DNA of 64,000 nt from Candidatus Tenderia electrophaga (GTDB taxonomy: Bacteria; Pseudomonadota; Gammaproteobacteria; Tenderiales; Tenderiaceae): positions 2,365,181-2,429,180 of the forward strand of contig CP013099.1 of NCBI GenBank assembly GCA_001447805.1. Reading direction: 5' to 3'. Shown in pieces: positions 17,735-28,100 of this stretch (the stretch's first letter is position 1; every line of letters begins with the position of its first letter). The position numbers and the translations under genes were made by a program. The notes below the pieces were generated by a model, which searched no databases, had not been told where the DNA came from, and saw only the letters and a program-made list of their open reading frames with translations.

Positions 17735-18862
17735 ATGAAAACGTATAAATCCATAACAAGGTTCCTCGGCGGCGGTGCTGCGGCCTTGTTACTCGCGGCC
17801 AGCCCGCAGGCGGTCTTCGCCGTAGCCTCAGGCACCTCGGTCGACAACACCGCGACCGTGGACTACGAGGTCAGCGGCGTGGCCCAACCCCAAGCAAGCG
17901 ACAGCGTCAACTTCGTGGTCGACAAAAAGGTCGACGCACTGGTGGAAAATCTGGACGGCGCCGCCGTCTCGGTCGCCCCCGGTCAGACCACCGTCGTGCT
18001 CAAGTTCCGCGTTACCAACGAAGGTAACGATGTGCAGGACATGCTGCTGACCGCCACCGCCCTCGCCGGCGGTGCGGGTAAGTACGGCGGGACGGATAAT
18101 TTTGATGCCTCCAACTTCAAAATCTATCTGGACGACGGCAACGCCAGCTGGGACGGCACCGGAACGGAGACCGACGTTACCGCCAACGCCTACATCGACG
18201 AACTGGCCAGCAGCGGCCAGCAGGTGGTTTACCTGGTCGGTGATATTCCCAGCGGTCAGGCCGACGCCTCCATCGCCTCGTACTACCTGGAAGCCCAGGT
18301 CGCCGTCGGTGGGGGTGCCGCGTCCAAGGGCGCGGCCGAGAGCGAAACCGGTGACGGCAGCGCCGATACTGAAGGCAGCGTCGATATCGTCTTTGCCGAC
18401 AGCACCGGTGACAACAGCGATGCCGCCCGCGACGGCAAGCACACCCTTCAGGGTGAGTGGAAGGTCGCCGGCGCCACGTTGACGGTGACCAAGTCCTCGA
18501 CGGTGATCAGTGACGGATTCAGCGCCAGCAACCCGAAACGCATCCCGGGCGCGGTGGTGGAATATCGCATCGATATCGCCAACAGCGGCGGCACGGCGGC
18601 CACCAATGTCACAGTCGCCGATGACCTGAGCGGTGAACTGGCCAACATCACCTTCGCGGCTGACCAGTACAACGGCAGCACGGATGAGATCGAGGTCACC
18701 TCCGACCTGTCGGGTACGCCGAGCGTCACCACCTACACCCAGGAGAGTGACGGCGACACCGGTGATTACAATGTCACCACGGCGGATACCGTCACCATCA
18801 CGGGACTGTCGGTCGCCGCCGGCACCACCACGCGCGTCGCCTTCAGAGTGACCATCGACTAA
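17735..18862 (+). CDS. exported DUF11-repeat protein
   Basis: A 375-residue protein with a signal peptide (GGGAAALLLAASPQAVFA, cleavage near residue 29). The mature N-terminus GTSVDNTATVDYEVSG is shared in form with the giant protein downstream. The middle is a Gly/Asp-rich beta domain, and the C-terminal DUF11 domain starts at about 250 (LTVTKSSTVISDGFSASNP, KRIPGAVVEYRIDIANSG). The KRIPGA motif recurs near the C-terminus of the 1486-residue protein. The start ATG has AGGAG 8 bases upstream. The gene ends 2 bases before the next start. It probably forms part of a surface layer or adhesin assembly, by analogy with DUF11 proteins only. Confidence 0.75.
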   Translation: MKTYKSITRFLGGGAAALLLAASPQAVFAVASGTSVDNTATVDYEVSGVAQPQASDSVNFVVDKKVDALVENLDGAAVSVAPGQTTVVLKFRVTNEGNDVQDMLLTATALAGGAGKYGGTDNFDASNFKIYLDDGNASWDGTGTETDVTANAYIDELASSGQQVVYLVGDIPSGQADASIASYYLEAQVAVGGGAASKGAAESETGDGSADTEGSVDIVFADSTGDNSDAARDGKHTLQGEWKVAGATLTVTKSSTVISDGFSASNPKRIPGAVVEYRIDIANSGGTAATNVTVADDLSGELANITFAADQYNGSTDEIEVTSDLSGTPSVTTYTQESDGDTGDYNVTTADTVTITGLSVAAGTTTRVAFRVTID

Positions 18863-18864
18863 GC

Positions 18865-21800
18865 GTGCCGGGTCGTTTCGCAGTTCGTAGACAGGCCTTC
18901 ATGAGCGGCGTCCGCGCCGCTCAAAAGGCCGTGTTGCGTCTGCGCACGACGTTTCTTTTGATTTGCCTGGCCACGCTGTGGTGGCCAGGCCTTACTTTTG
19001 CCGTGCCTGCCGGTACGGTTATCAACAATACCGCGCAGGTGAGTTACGACATCAACACCGCGCATTACAATCTGACATCCAACACAGAACAGTTTACCGT
19101 TGACTCTACCCTGTCGCCTGATTTGGGCAACATGGCGGTTGCGGGACAGAACAGCAATCACTACTATCCCGGCAGCAGTGCAAGCCTGGATATCAGCATC
19201 GACAATACAGGCGGAAACAGCCTGGATAACGGATTTATTACCATTGACACCGATCCCGACATCAACGTGGAGTTAAACGGTGCCAATGTCAGCCTGGTCA
19301 CAGAGAGCACCTCGGAGAGCGGCAAACGCAAAAAATACAGCGTCAGCGATCTTGCCCAGGCGAGCAGCGTAACCTATCAAGCGCAAGTGGATCTGCCTCT
19401 GACCGCAGCAGCGCGAAGCGCGTCGATGAAAGTCACTTACGAGGCGAATGACAAACAGATCTACAGCGAAGACATTACGCTGAATATCAGCGCCCGCAGT
19501 TCCGGTACGCTGAAACTGATGCAGTACTCCACTGCGAGCGATGCCGACGCCACCGCGGTCATGCCGAGCGCATACCTCGACAGCAACAATACCTATCAAC
19601 CGATACCGGCGCCGCAACTGATTCAGGCACCTGGGCTGGACGTCACGGCCAGTCCCGTACCGCTGAAAGAGAACGCCACCTTCAGCCACGACCAGGTGAT
19701 CTTCATTGTGCTGGATGATCCCGATCAAAATATCAGCGGGGCCAATGCGGAAACCGTCGAGATCACCCTCAGTATCCCAGCAGGGGAAGAAACCGAAACC
19801 ATCAAACTACAGGAAAACGGCGCCGACAGCGGCGTCTTCACCGGCTATATCACACTCACGGCAAAGCCTGCCGTCAGCAATGACGGCGTTCTTGATGTCA
19901 ACACCGATACCACGGTTAGCTTCAAATATGTCGACGGCGTCGATCAGAACGATACTAATCTGCAAGAGGTGCTGATAGATCCCTACGGCATCATCTTTAA
20001 CAGCACCACTGGCGCACTGCTCAACGGCTATACGGTCAGCATGGTGAATGCCGATACCGGCCTGCCCGCCAGCGTTTACGGCGACGACGGAGTGAGCAGC
20101 TATCCCGCCACGGTGGTCACCGGCGGCAGCGTCACCGACAGCGGCGGCACGGTGTATCATTTCGCCGACGGCGCCTACCGCTTCCCCTTCGCCCCGGCGG
20201 GCAATTACAAGCTGGTGGTGACGCCGCCCGCCGATGTCCCATACCGCTGGCCGTCGAGCCAGTCCGCGGCGCTGATCAACCAACTGCCCGCGGCGCCCTA
20301 CGCCATCACCCTGGGCTCGCGCGGCGAGGTATTCCCGCTCAACCCCGGTCCACCCCTGCACATCGACATCCCGGTCGACCCCCTGAGCACGCAAATGTAT
20401 GTCCAGCGCAGCGCCGACAAGAACAAGGTCGCCCCGGGTGACTTCATCCATTATCAGGTCTCAGTGGAAAACGTCGCCGCCGTCACACTCAACGATGTAG
20501 TGCTGACGGACACCCTGCCCCACGGTTTCCGCTTCCAGGAACAATCCTTGTTGGTCAACGGCCTGCCCGCCGGTGCGCCCCAGACCTCAGACAACGGCGC
20601 GGAATTGACATTCGACCTGGGCAACATCAACAGCGGCGAAACCTATAGCGTCGAATACGTCGCCGCGGTCGGCGCATTGAATCGCGGCGCGGTGCGCAGC
20701 GGCAGCCGCGCCGGCGCCAACGGCGGCGCCGCCGGCTCCAATACGGCCGAACATTATGCCCAAGTGATTAACGCAATGATGCGCGACCGCGCCCTGCTCA
20801 TGGGACAGGTCCTGATCGAGCCGCGCGAAGGCGACGCCGACGTCACCCGCCGCGGATTGGAAGGTGCGCGCATCTACCTGGAGGATGGCCGTTACGCCGT
20901 GACCGATGAACGCGGCATGTATCACTTCGAAGACATCAAGCCGGGCAGCCACGTGGTGCAACTCGACCTGGATACCATTCCCGATCAATACGAAGTGATC
21001 TTGAGCGAGGACAACACCCGCTTCGCCGGCCGCGCCTGGTCGCAGTTTGTCGATGTGCGCGGCGGCACCCTGTGGCGCACCGACTTCCATGTCGCCAACA
21101 AACCCATCCCCGTGGGCAATGTCTCCCTGCAGCTCAGCAATGAAATGCAGCGGGATAACCACACCGTCCCCTATCGGGTCGACATCCGCAGTGAAACGGT
21201 GGCGATCGAGAACATGCGCTTCAATGTCTTGATCCCCGAGGGGGCGGTGTACCTCTCCGGCAGCAGTCGCATGGGCGAGCGCGCCATCGAGGATCCGACG
21301 ATTAATGACAACATGCTCAGCTATCGCCTCGGCGACGCCGACGCCGCGCAAGGGCATCAAACCTTGCGCTACGCCATCTTGCCGCCGCAGGTCGATACGG
21401 CCGGTGAAATGATCACCAAGGGCTTTCTGTTGTTTGACACCCCGGCCAAGCGCAACCAGCGCACGCCGGTGGCGGATCACCTACTCATGCTGGTTCCGAA
21501 ACTTAGTGACAACGCCTTAGTCGGGAAAGACTTTATCTTCACACCGCGCTTCGAGACGGGAACCGCGACCCTGAACGCAGATGACAAATTCGCCCTGGCC
21601 AAGCTGGCGGAGAAACTGGCGGGCGTCGACGACATCCGCATCCATACCATCGGCCATGCCGACGGCGGCGACCCGGGCGATAAAACACGGCTTTCGCAAC
21701 GCCGTGCCCTGGCCGTGGCCAATGAGCTGCAGCAGTTACTCCAGCTCAGCCCTGGATCCGTCAGCGCCGAGGGCAAGGGCACGAGCCAACCCTTCGGCAT

Positions 21801-24800
21801 CGAGGACGACGAACAGGGCCGCCAGATGAATCGGCGCGTGGAGATACGTATATATAGAATGGATCACGTCACCGGAAAGGCAGTTAAAATCGCTGAAACA
21901 GATCCGCGCCTCGAGGCCACCGCGGGGCAGCAACAGACCGTTGCCACCCAGGGCAAGGACCCGGCCGCGAGCGCGACAGACGCCACCTCCAGTGTTAAAG
22001 AACCGGAAACGCCCAAGATTGTCTATGACGCTGCCTGGCTGCAAGGCAAGGATTCCGACCTGGAATGGTTGCAGCCGGCGGCCGATGGACTGCCGGACCA
22101 GACCAGTACCGCGATCACGCTCAAACATGGCAAAGGCCAGTTCATCGAACTCAAGCTCAACGGCCAAACCGTGCCACGCGTCAACTATGAAGGCTCAGTC
22201 AAAAACCAGCGGGGTGCCGTACTCAGTCTCTGGAAAGGGGTCGACCTGCAGATCGGCGACAATATGCTCGAAGCCGTCGTCAAAGACTCCGGCGGCACGG
22301 TAGTCGCACATCTGAAACGCAGCGTGCATGTGTCCGGCGGCTTCGCCAAGGCCGAATTGGTAAGTGACGCATCCAGCTTGGTTGCCGACGGCCGCAGCCA
22401 CCCCGTCATCGCCCTGCGCATGACCGACAAGGACGGCTACCCGCTGCGCCCGGGCATGGGCGGCCAGTTCCGCGTCAAGCCGCCCTATCACGCGGCTGAC
22501 AATACCGAGTTCGACCTGGACGTCATGCCCGGTGCCGCACCCCAGGATCTGCGCAGCTTCAACGTCGGTGCCGACGGCATCGCCCGCATCAAGTTGGCGC
22601 CCACCAGCCGTTCCGGTGAGGTGGAAATCGAATTGCCACGCCCCAATCAGGACGCGCAAGTGATCAAGGCCAGGTTGCAGGCGGAACAACGCGACTGGAT
22701 CTTGGTGGGCCTGGCCGAAGGGACGGCGGGTCACAACCTTATCAAGGGCAACAGCGCGCCGCTGCAAGGCGACTCGGCGCAACAAGATATTTACCAGGAC
22801 GGCCGGCTTGCCTTCTTCGCCAAGGGACAGGTGCTGGGCAAATGGTTGTTGACGTTAGCCTATGACAGCGACAAGGAACGCGTACCCGGCGAAGACCCCA
22901 ACCTGTTCCAGATTGTCGACCCGGACAGCTACTATACGGTCTACGGCGACAACGCCAACGACGGTAATGACGCAGCCAGCAGCGAAAAGCTCTATCTGAA
23001 ACTGGAGCGGGAGGCCTTCTACCTGCTGTTCGGTGACTACGAAACCGACTTCAACGAAACCGAGTTGGCGCTCTACAGTCGCACCCTGACCGGGGTGAAA
23101 TCGCAATATGAAGACGAGAAATACGATATTACCGTCTTCACCAGCCAGACCAACCAGTCCTTCGTCAAGGACGAATTCAGAGGCGAAGGGCGCAGCGGCC
23201 CCTACCGCTTGTCGCGCAGCAACATCGCCATGAACAGTGAAAAGGTCGTCATCGAAACCCGCGACCGCTTGCGCAGCGAAGAAATCCTGGAGCGTGTCGA
23301 AATGCAGCGCCACACCGACTACAACATCGACTATCGCGAAGGAACCATCACTTTCCGCGAGCCGATATTCAGCGTCAATCAGAATTTTAATCATGTCTTC
23401 ATCGTGGTCAAGTACGAAGCCTATGACGCCGCCGACGAACGAGTCACCTATGGGTTACGCGCCCAGACCCGGCTCAGCGACAAGCTCAGTGTCGGCGTGA
23501 CCCACGTCAACGAGGGCCGCACCGGCGGCGAGGCCAAACTGAGCGGTGTGGATGCGGACTACCAGATCAGCGACAACACCGAGTTGCATGTGGAAGCGGC
23601 CCGCAGCGTCGATCGGAACATCGTCGGTGCCGAAGGCCAAGGCGATGCCTATATTGCCGAGCTCAAACACGAGACACCCACCAACAGCAGCAAGGCCTAT
23701 GTGCGCGAGACCGACACCGGCTTCGGTCTGGGTCAGACCAACGGCTCGGAAGACAGTACGCGCAAGATCGGCGCCGAGACCCGTATCCAGGCCAGCGCAT
23801 CCATCAACCTCAGCGGCCAAGCCTATCGTCAGGAACACACCGCCACCGAGGCCAGCCGCGATCTGGCCGAGGTGCAGGCGGAGATGAATCTAGACAGTAC
23901 CCGCTTGCGCCTGGGGCTGCGTGGCGCGGTCGACAGCCGCGGCGATGGCAGCGAGCAGAAATCGGAACAAGTCACCAGCGGTATCACTCAGGGCTTTTTC
24001 GACAACCGTCTGATCGCCCGCGCCGATCACGAAAATAATGTCAGTGACGGCAATAGCATCGACTTTCCCGATCGCACGCGCCTGGGTGCAGACCTGCGTC
24101 TCAACGACAAGATCAGCCTGTTCGCCGAACAGGAAATCAGCGACGGTCAAATTCGTGATACCCGCCACACCCTGATCGGAGTGAAATCCACGCCGTGGTC
24201 GGGCGGCACACTCTATACCGGCGTCAGCGCCTCACAATCGGCCGCAGGCGAAAGCACCGCCGCGAATGTCGCCGGCACCCAGACTTGGCAACTCAGCCAG
24301 GCCTGGTCAATGGATATCGGCGCCGAACAATCCAAGCTATTCAGTGAAAAGTTGGGCATGCCTCTGGACAACAATGTGCCCTTTGTCAATGGCCCTGCTG
24401 TAGAAGAGTTTGTCGCCGCCTCGCTGGGGCTGACCTATATGGCCGGCGACTGGATGTGGACCGGCCGTATCGAAAACCGCAACGGTGACAGTCAAAACAG
24501 TCACTCACTGGCCACCTCGATGCAGACCACGCCCCACAACTCGCTTTCCATGCTGGCCAGTCTGACGCTGAATCAAACCGAGCGCAGCACCGGCGAACAA
24601 CAGGAGCGCAGTAATGTGGGCCTGAGCTTCGCCTATCGCCCCAATGCCTCGCGCTGGATTCTACTGGATAAACTAAACCTTATTTCGGACGAAAGCAGAG
24701 GCGCTGCGTCTAACAGTGAGGCACAGCGTGTCATCAACATGTTCCATGCCAACTACAAACACAAGCGCTGGCAACTGTCGCTGCAGTACGGCGCCAAGCG

Positions 24801-25134
24801 CGTCACTGAAGTCATTAACCTGCAAACTTATACCAGCTTTACCGACATGCTGGGCGTCGAGACGCGCTACGACCTGAGCCGCAGCTGGGATATCGGCCTG
24901 CACGGCAACGTGCTGCGCGCCGCCGAGCTGGACCATTACGACTACAGCGGTGGCCTCTCCATCGGTCACTCGGTGGCGAAAAACATCTGGATCAGTATTG
25001 GATATAACTTTTTCGGCTTCCGCGACGAGGACTTCTCCGGCGCCAATTACACCAGCCAGGGCGTGTTCCTGCGCTTCAGGATGAAATTTGATCAGGTTTC
25101 AGTACGCGAGGCCGTCAAGTGGGCCGGGCAATAG
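18865..25134 (+). CDS. giant outer-membrane protein with DUF11, prealbumin-like, OmpA, Ig-like and C-terminal beta-barrel regions
   Basis: A 2089-residue protein. Visible in order: signal peptide (about 26-48); mature start GTVINNTAQVSYD; beta-rich domains to 500; a DUF11 domain at about 509-620 (VAPGDFIHYQVSVENV); a SdrD-B/prealbumin-like unit at 646-710 (LEGARIYLEDGRYAVTDERG); an OmpA-type peptidoglycan-binding domain at 890-1000 (TIGHADGGDPGDKTRLSQRR, NRRVEIRIYR); an invasin-type Ig domain at about 1165-1270 (LVADGRSHPVIALRMTDKDG); and a long region (1276-2089) of alternating polar/aromatic strands that looks like an outer-membrane barrel. The start is uncertain: GTG at 18865, 2 bases after the previous stop, or ATG at 18901. 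It may anchor the DUF11 proteins to the outer membrane (inference). Confidence 0.75.
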   Translation: MPGRFAVRRQAFMSGVRAAQKAVLRLRTTFLLICLATLWWPGLTFAVPAGTVINNTAQVSYDINTAHYNLTSNTEQFTVDSTLSPDLGNMAVAGQNSNHYYPGSSASLDISIDNTGGNSLDNGFITIDTDPDINVELNGANVSLVTESTSESGKRKKYSVSDLAQASSVTYQAQVDLPLTAAARSASMKVTYEANDKQIYSEDITLNISARSSGTLKLMQYSTASDADATAVMPSAYLDSNNTYQPIPAPQLIQAPGLDVTASPVPLKENATFSHDQVIFIVLDDPDQNISGANAETVEITLSIPAGEETETIKLQENGADSGVFTGYITLTAKPAVSNDGVLDVNTDTTVSFKYVDGVDQNDTNLQEVLIDPYGIIFNSTTGALLNGYTVSMVNADTGLPASVYGDDGVSSYPATVVTGGSVTDSGGTVYHFADGAYRFPFAPAGNYKLVVTPPADVPYRWPSSQSAALINQLPAAPYAITLGSRGEVFPLNPGPPLHIDIPVDPLSTQMYVQRSADKNKVAPGDFIHYQVSVENVAAVTLNDVVLTDTLPHGFRFQEQSLLVNGLPAGAPQTSDNGAELTFDLGNINSGETYSVEYVAAVGALNRGAVRSGSRAGANGGAAGSNTAEHYAQVINAMMRDRALLMGQVLIEPREGDADVTRRGLEGARIYLEDGRYAVTDERGMYHFEDIKPGSHVVQLDLDTIPDQYEVILSEDNTRFAGRAWSQFVDVRGGTLWRTDFHVANKPIPVGNVSLQLSNEMQRDNHTVPYRVDIRSETVAIENMRFNVLIPEGAVYLSGSSRMGERAIEDPTINDNMLSYRLGDADAAQGHQTLRYAILPPQVDTAGEMITKGFLLFDTPAKRNQRTPVADHLLMLVPKLSDNALVGKDFIFTPRFETGTATLNADDKFALAKLAEKLAGVDDIRIHTIGHADGGDPGDKTRLSQRRALAVANELQQLLQLSPGSVSAEGKGTSQPFGIEDDEQGRQMNRRVEIRIYRMDHVTGKAVKIAETDPRLEATAGQQQTVATQGKDPAASATDATSSVKEPETPKIVYDAAWLQGKDSDLEWLQPAADGLPDQTSTAITLKHGKGQFIELKLNGQTVPRVNYEGSVKNQRGAVLSLWKGVDLQIGDNMLEAVVKDSGGTVVAHLKRSVHVSGGFAKAELVSDASSLVADGRSHPVIALRMTDKDGYPLRPGMGGQFRVKPPYHAADNTEFDLDVMPGAAPQDLRSFNVGADGIARIKLAPTSRSGEVEIELPRPNQDAQVIKARLQAEQRDWILVGLAEGTAGHNLIKGNSAPLQGDSAQQDIYQDGRLAFFAKGQVLGKWLLTLAYDSDKERVPGEDPNLFQIVDPDSYYTVYGDNANDGNDAASSEKLYLKLEREAFYLLFGDYETDFNETELALYSRTLTGVKSQYEDEKYDITVFTSQTNQSFVKDEFRGEGRSGPYRLSRSNIAMNSEKVVIETRDRLRSEEILERVEMQRHTDYNIDYREGTITFREPIFSVNQNFNHVFIVVKYEAYDAADERVTYGLRAQTRLSDKLSVGVTHVNEGRTGGEAKLSGVDADYQISDNTELHVEAARSVDRNIVGAEGQGDAYIAELKHETPTNSSKAYVRETDTGFGLGQTNGSEDSTRKIGAETRIQASASINLSGQAYRQEHTATEASRDLAEVQAEMNLDSTRLRLGLRGAVDSRGDGSEQKSEQVTSGITQGFFDNRLIARADHENNVSDGNSIDFPDRTRLGADLRLNDKISLFAEQEISDGQIRDTRHTLIGVKSTPWSGGTLYTGVSASQSAAGESTAANVAGTQTWQLSQAWSMDIGAEQSKLFSEKLGMPLDNNVPFVNGPAVEEFVAASLGLTYMAGDWMWTGRIENRNGDSQNSHSLATSMQTTPHNSLSMLASLTLNQTERSTGEQQERSNVGLSFAYRPNASRWILLDKLNLISDESRGAASNSEAQRVINMFHANYKHKRWQLSLQYGAKRVTEVINLQTYTSFTDMLGVETRYDLSRSWDIGLHGNVLRAAELDHYDYSGGLSIGHSVAKNIWISIGYNFFGFRDEDFSGANYTSQGVFLRFRMKFDQVSVREAVKWAGQ

Positions 25135-25146
25135 GACGATGAAGAC

Positions 25147-28100
25147 ATGATGCATAAAGGAATGGATACATTCATCAAGCCTGCCTCGATCTACGTATGG
25201 ATCGGCGTGCTGCTGTGCCTGTTATCAAGCGCAACGGTCGAGGCCGGCACCACGACCTTGTACCCGTCCGGGGCCAATGCCGGTGACAATGCCGCTTATC
25301 AGAACTCCGCCAGCACCGACCTGGATGACAATGACAGCACCAACTACGGCACCTCGTCCGGCAGCAGCAATGACTTCTATCTGGATATGGATGATTCCAG
25401 CAGCGGCGGCAGCATCGACTCGGTGCGGGTCAGCGCCCGGCTGCGCTGCGTCAATACCTGCGACGGTGGCTGGAGCGCGGACAATCCAGCCACCTTCAGA
25501 ATCGGGGTAAAGACCAACGGTTCGAGCTATTTCGCCAGCAGTGACAGCCACAGCTCCACCGGCTACTCGCTATATAACGGGTCGAGCTACAGCACCAATC
25601 CGCAAAGCGGCTCGGCCTGGACCTGGAGCGAGATTGACAATCTGGTGGCCATCGTCGACCACACCAACTCCACCGCCATCCGCGTCACTGAGCTCTATGT
25701 CACCATCAACTGGACCGACAACACCGCGCCCGCGGCGGTCGCGGATCTGGCCGCCGGTAATCCCCAATCCACGACTATCGATCTCGATTGGACGGCACCG
25801 GGCAACGACGGCAGCAGCGGGACGGCGGACAGCTATGACATCCGCTATTCCACCTCGACCATTACCGCGGGCAACTGGTCCAGTGCCACCCAGGTGACGG
25901 GCGAGCCCTCGCCCAGCATAGCCGGCAGCAGCGAATCGATGACCGTGACGGGACTGAGCAGCAGCACGACCTATTACTTCGCCATCAAGACCGCGGATGC
26001 CATACCGAACACCAGTTCCATTTCCAACATCGCCTCGGCGACCACGGCCGCCCCGGATGTTACCGCGCCAGCGACGATCAGCGATCTCGCCATCGGCACC
26101 GTCACCACCTCCTCGGTGGGCCTGACCTGGCACGCGCCCGGCGATGACGCCAGCAGCGGCACTGCCACGAGTTACGACATCCGCTATTCCACCGCGGCCA
26201 TTAACGACGGCAATTGGGGCAGCGCGACCCAGGTCAGCGGCGAGCCCTCGCCCTTGAGCGCAGGCACCCTGCAGTCGTATACCGTCACCGGACTGTCAAA
26301 CGGCACGACCTATTATTTCGCCATTAAGACCGTCGACGAAGCCTCTAATTGGTCGGGCACGTCCAATTCGCCAAATGCCATTACCCCCTCGGGCACCTCG
26401 GTCACCCTGCACCCCTCCGGCGCCAACGCCAGCGACAATGCCAGCTATCAAAGCTCCGCCGCCACCGACTTGGATACCAATGACTCGACTTATTACGGCA
26501 CCTCCAGCGGCAGCAGTAACGATTTTTATCTCGACCTGGATGATTCGGCCGTCGGCGGCGCGATTGATGATGTCAGAGTCAGCGCCCGGCTGCGCTGCGT
26601 CAATAGCTGCAACGGCGGCTGGGACGGCGATGATCCGGCCACATTCAGAATCGGGGTAAAGACCAACGGTTCAAGCTACTTCGCCGGCAGTGACAGCCAC
26701 AGCTCCACCAGCTACTCGCTATATAACGGGTCGACCTACAGCACCAACCCCCAAAGCGGGTCCGCCTGGAGCTGGACTGAGATCGACAACCTGGTGGGCA
26801 TCGTCGACCACACCAACTCCACCGCCATGCGTGTCACCGAGCTGTACGCGGTGGTCAACTACACGCCGGACAGCATCGCCCCCGCGGCGGTCTCCGACCT
26901 CGCCACCACCAACCCCACCTCCACCAGTGTCGCCCTCACCTGGACCGCGCCGGGAGACGACGGCCTGATGGGCACGGCCAGCAGTTACGATATCCGCTAT
27001 TCCACCTCAGCCATCAACGACGGCAATTGGGCCAGTGCGACGCAAGCAAGCGGGGAACCGACGCCGAGCGCGGCGGGCAGTAATCAATCCTTTACCGTAA
27101 CAGGCTTGAGCCCGGGCACGACCTATTATTTCGCCATCAAGACCTCGGACAACGCCAGTAACACGAGTGCGCTGTCCAACTCGCCCTCACAGGCCACCAG
27201 CGCCGCCGACCCGACCGCCCCCGCGGCCATCAGCGGCCTGGTGGCGGGTTCTCCCGGCGAGGCCTCGGTGCTGTTGAGTTGGACCGCGCCCGGGGATGAT
27301 GACAATACCGGCACGGCCGCCAGTTACGATGTACGTTATTCGACCTCGGCCATCAACGACGGCAACTGGGCCAGTGCCACCCAGGCCACCGGCGAGCCGG
27401 CGCCCCAGATAGCGGGCAGCAGTGAGTATTTCACCGTGACCGGTTTGAATTCCAGCACCACCTATTATTTCGCCATCAAGACCTCGGACGAGGTGCCGAA
27501 TACCAGCGCCCTCTCGAATGTGCATAGCGCCACCACCAGCGTCTCCACCGGCGGCGTGGTGACCTTACACCCCTCCGGGGCCAATGCCAGCGATAATGCC
27601 AGTTACAGCGGTTCCGCCGCCTCGGACCTGGACAGCAATGACGGCAATACCTCCTACGGCCTCTCCTCCGGCACCGGCAATGATTTCTATCTGGATATAG
27701 ACGATTCATCCCAGGGCGGTAGCATCGATGACGTGCGCGTCAGTGTGGTGGCGCGCTGCGACCCGGATTGCGGCGGCTGGGGCGGCACTTCGTCGCAGTT
27801 CAAGATCGGCGTAAAGACCAACGGGGCGGACTATTTTGATGGCGGTAACACCGAAAGCGACCAGACCTACAGCCTGCACAACGGTGCCACCTACGCCACC
27901 AATCCCGACACCGGTTCGGCCTGGACCTGGAGCGAAATCGACGCCCTGGTAGGGATCGTGGACCATACCGCGGGCGATGGCCTGCGCGTCACCGAGATGT
28001 ATGTCGAAATCAACTACACGCCGGGCGACAGCACCGCCCCCGATGCGGTCAGCGACCTGGCCAGCGGCACGCTGACGGATACATCGGTACAACTCTCCTG

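Noticed and set aside
25255-28020. CRISPR-like array
   Set aside because: The repeats are long, in frame and protein-coding (fibronectin-III and R units), with no short repeat-spacer pattern; no CRISPR array was seen anywhere in the window.
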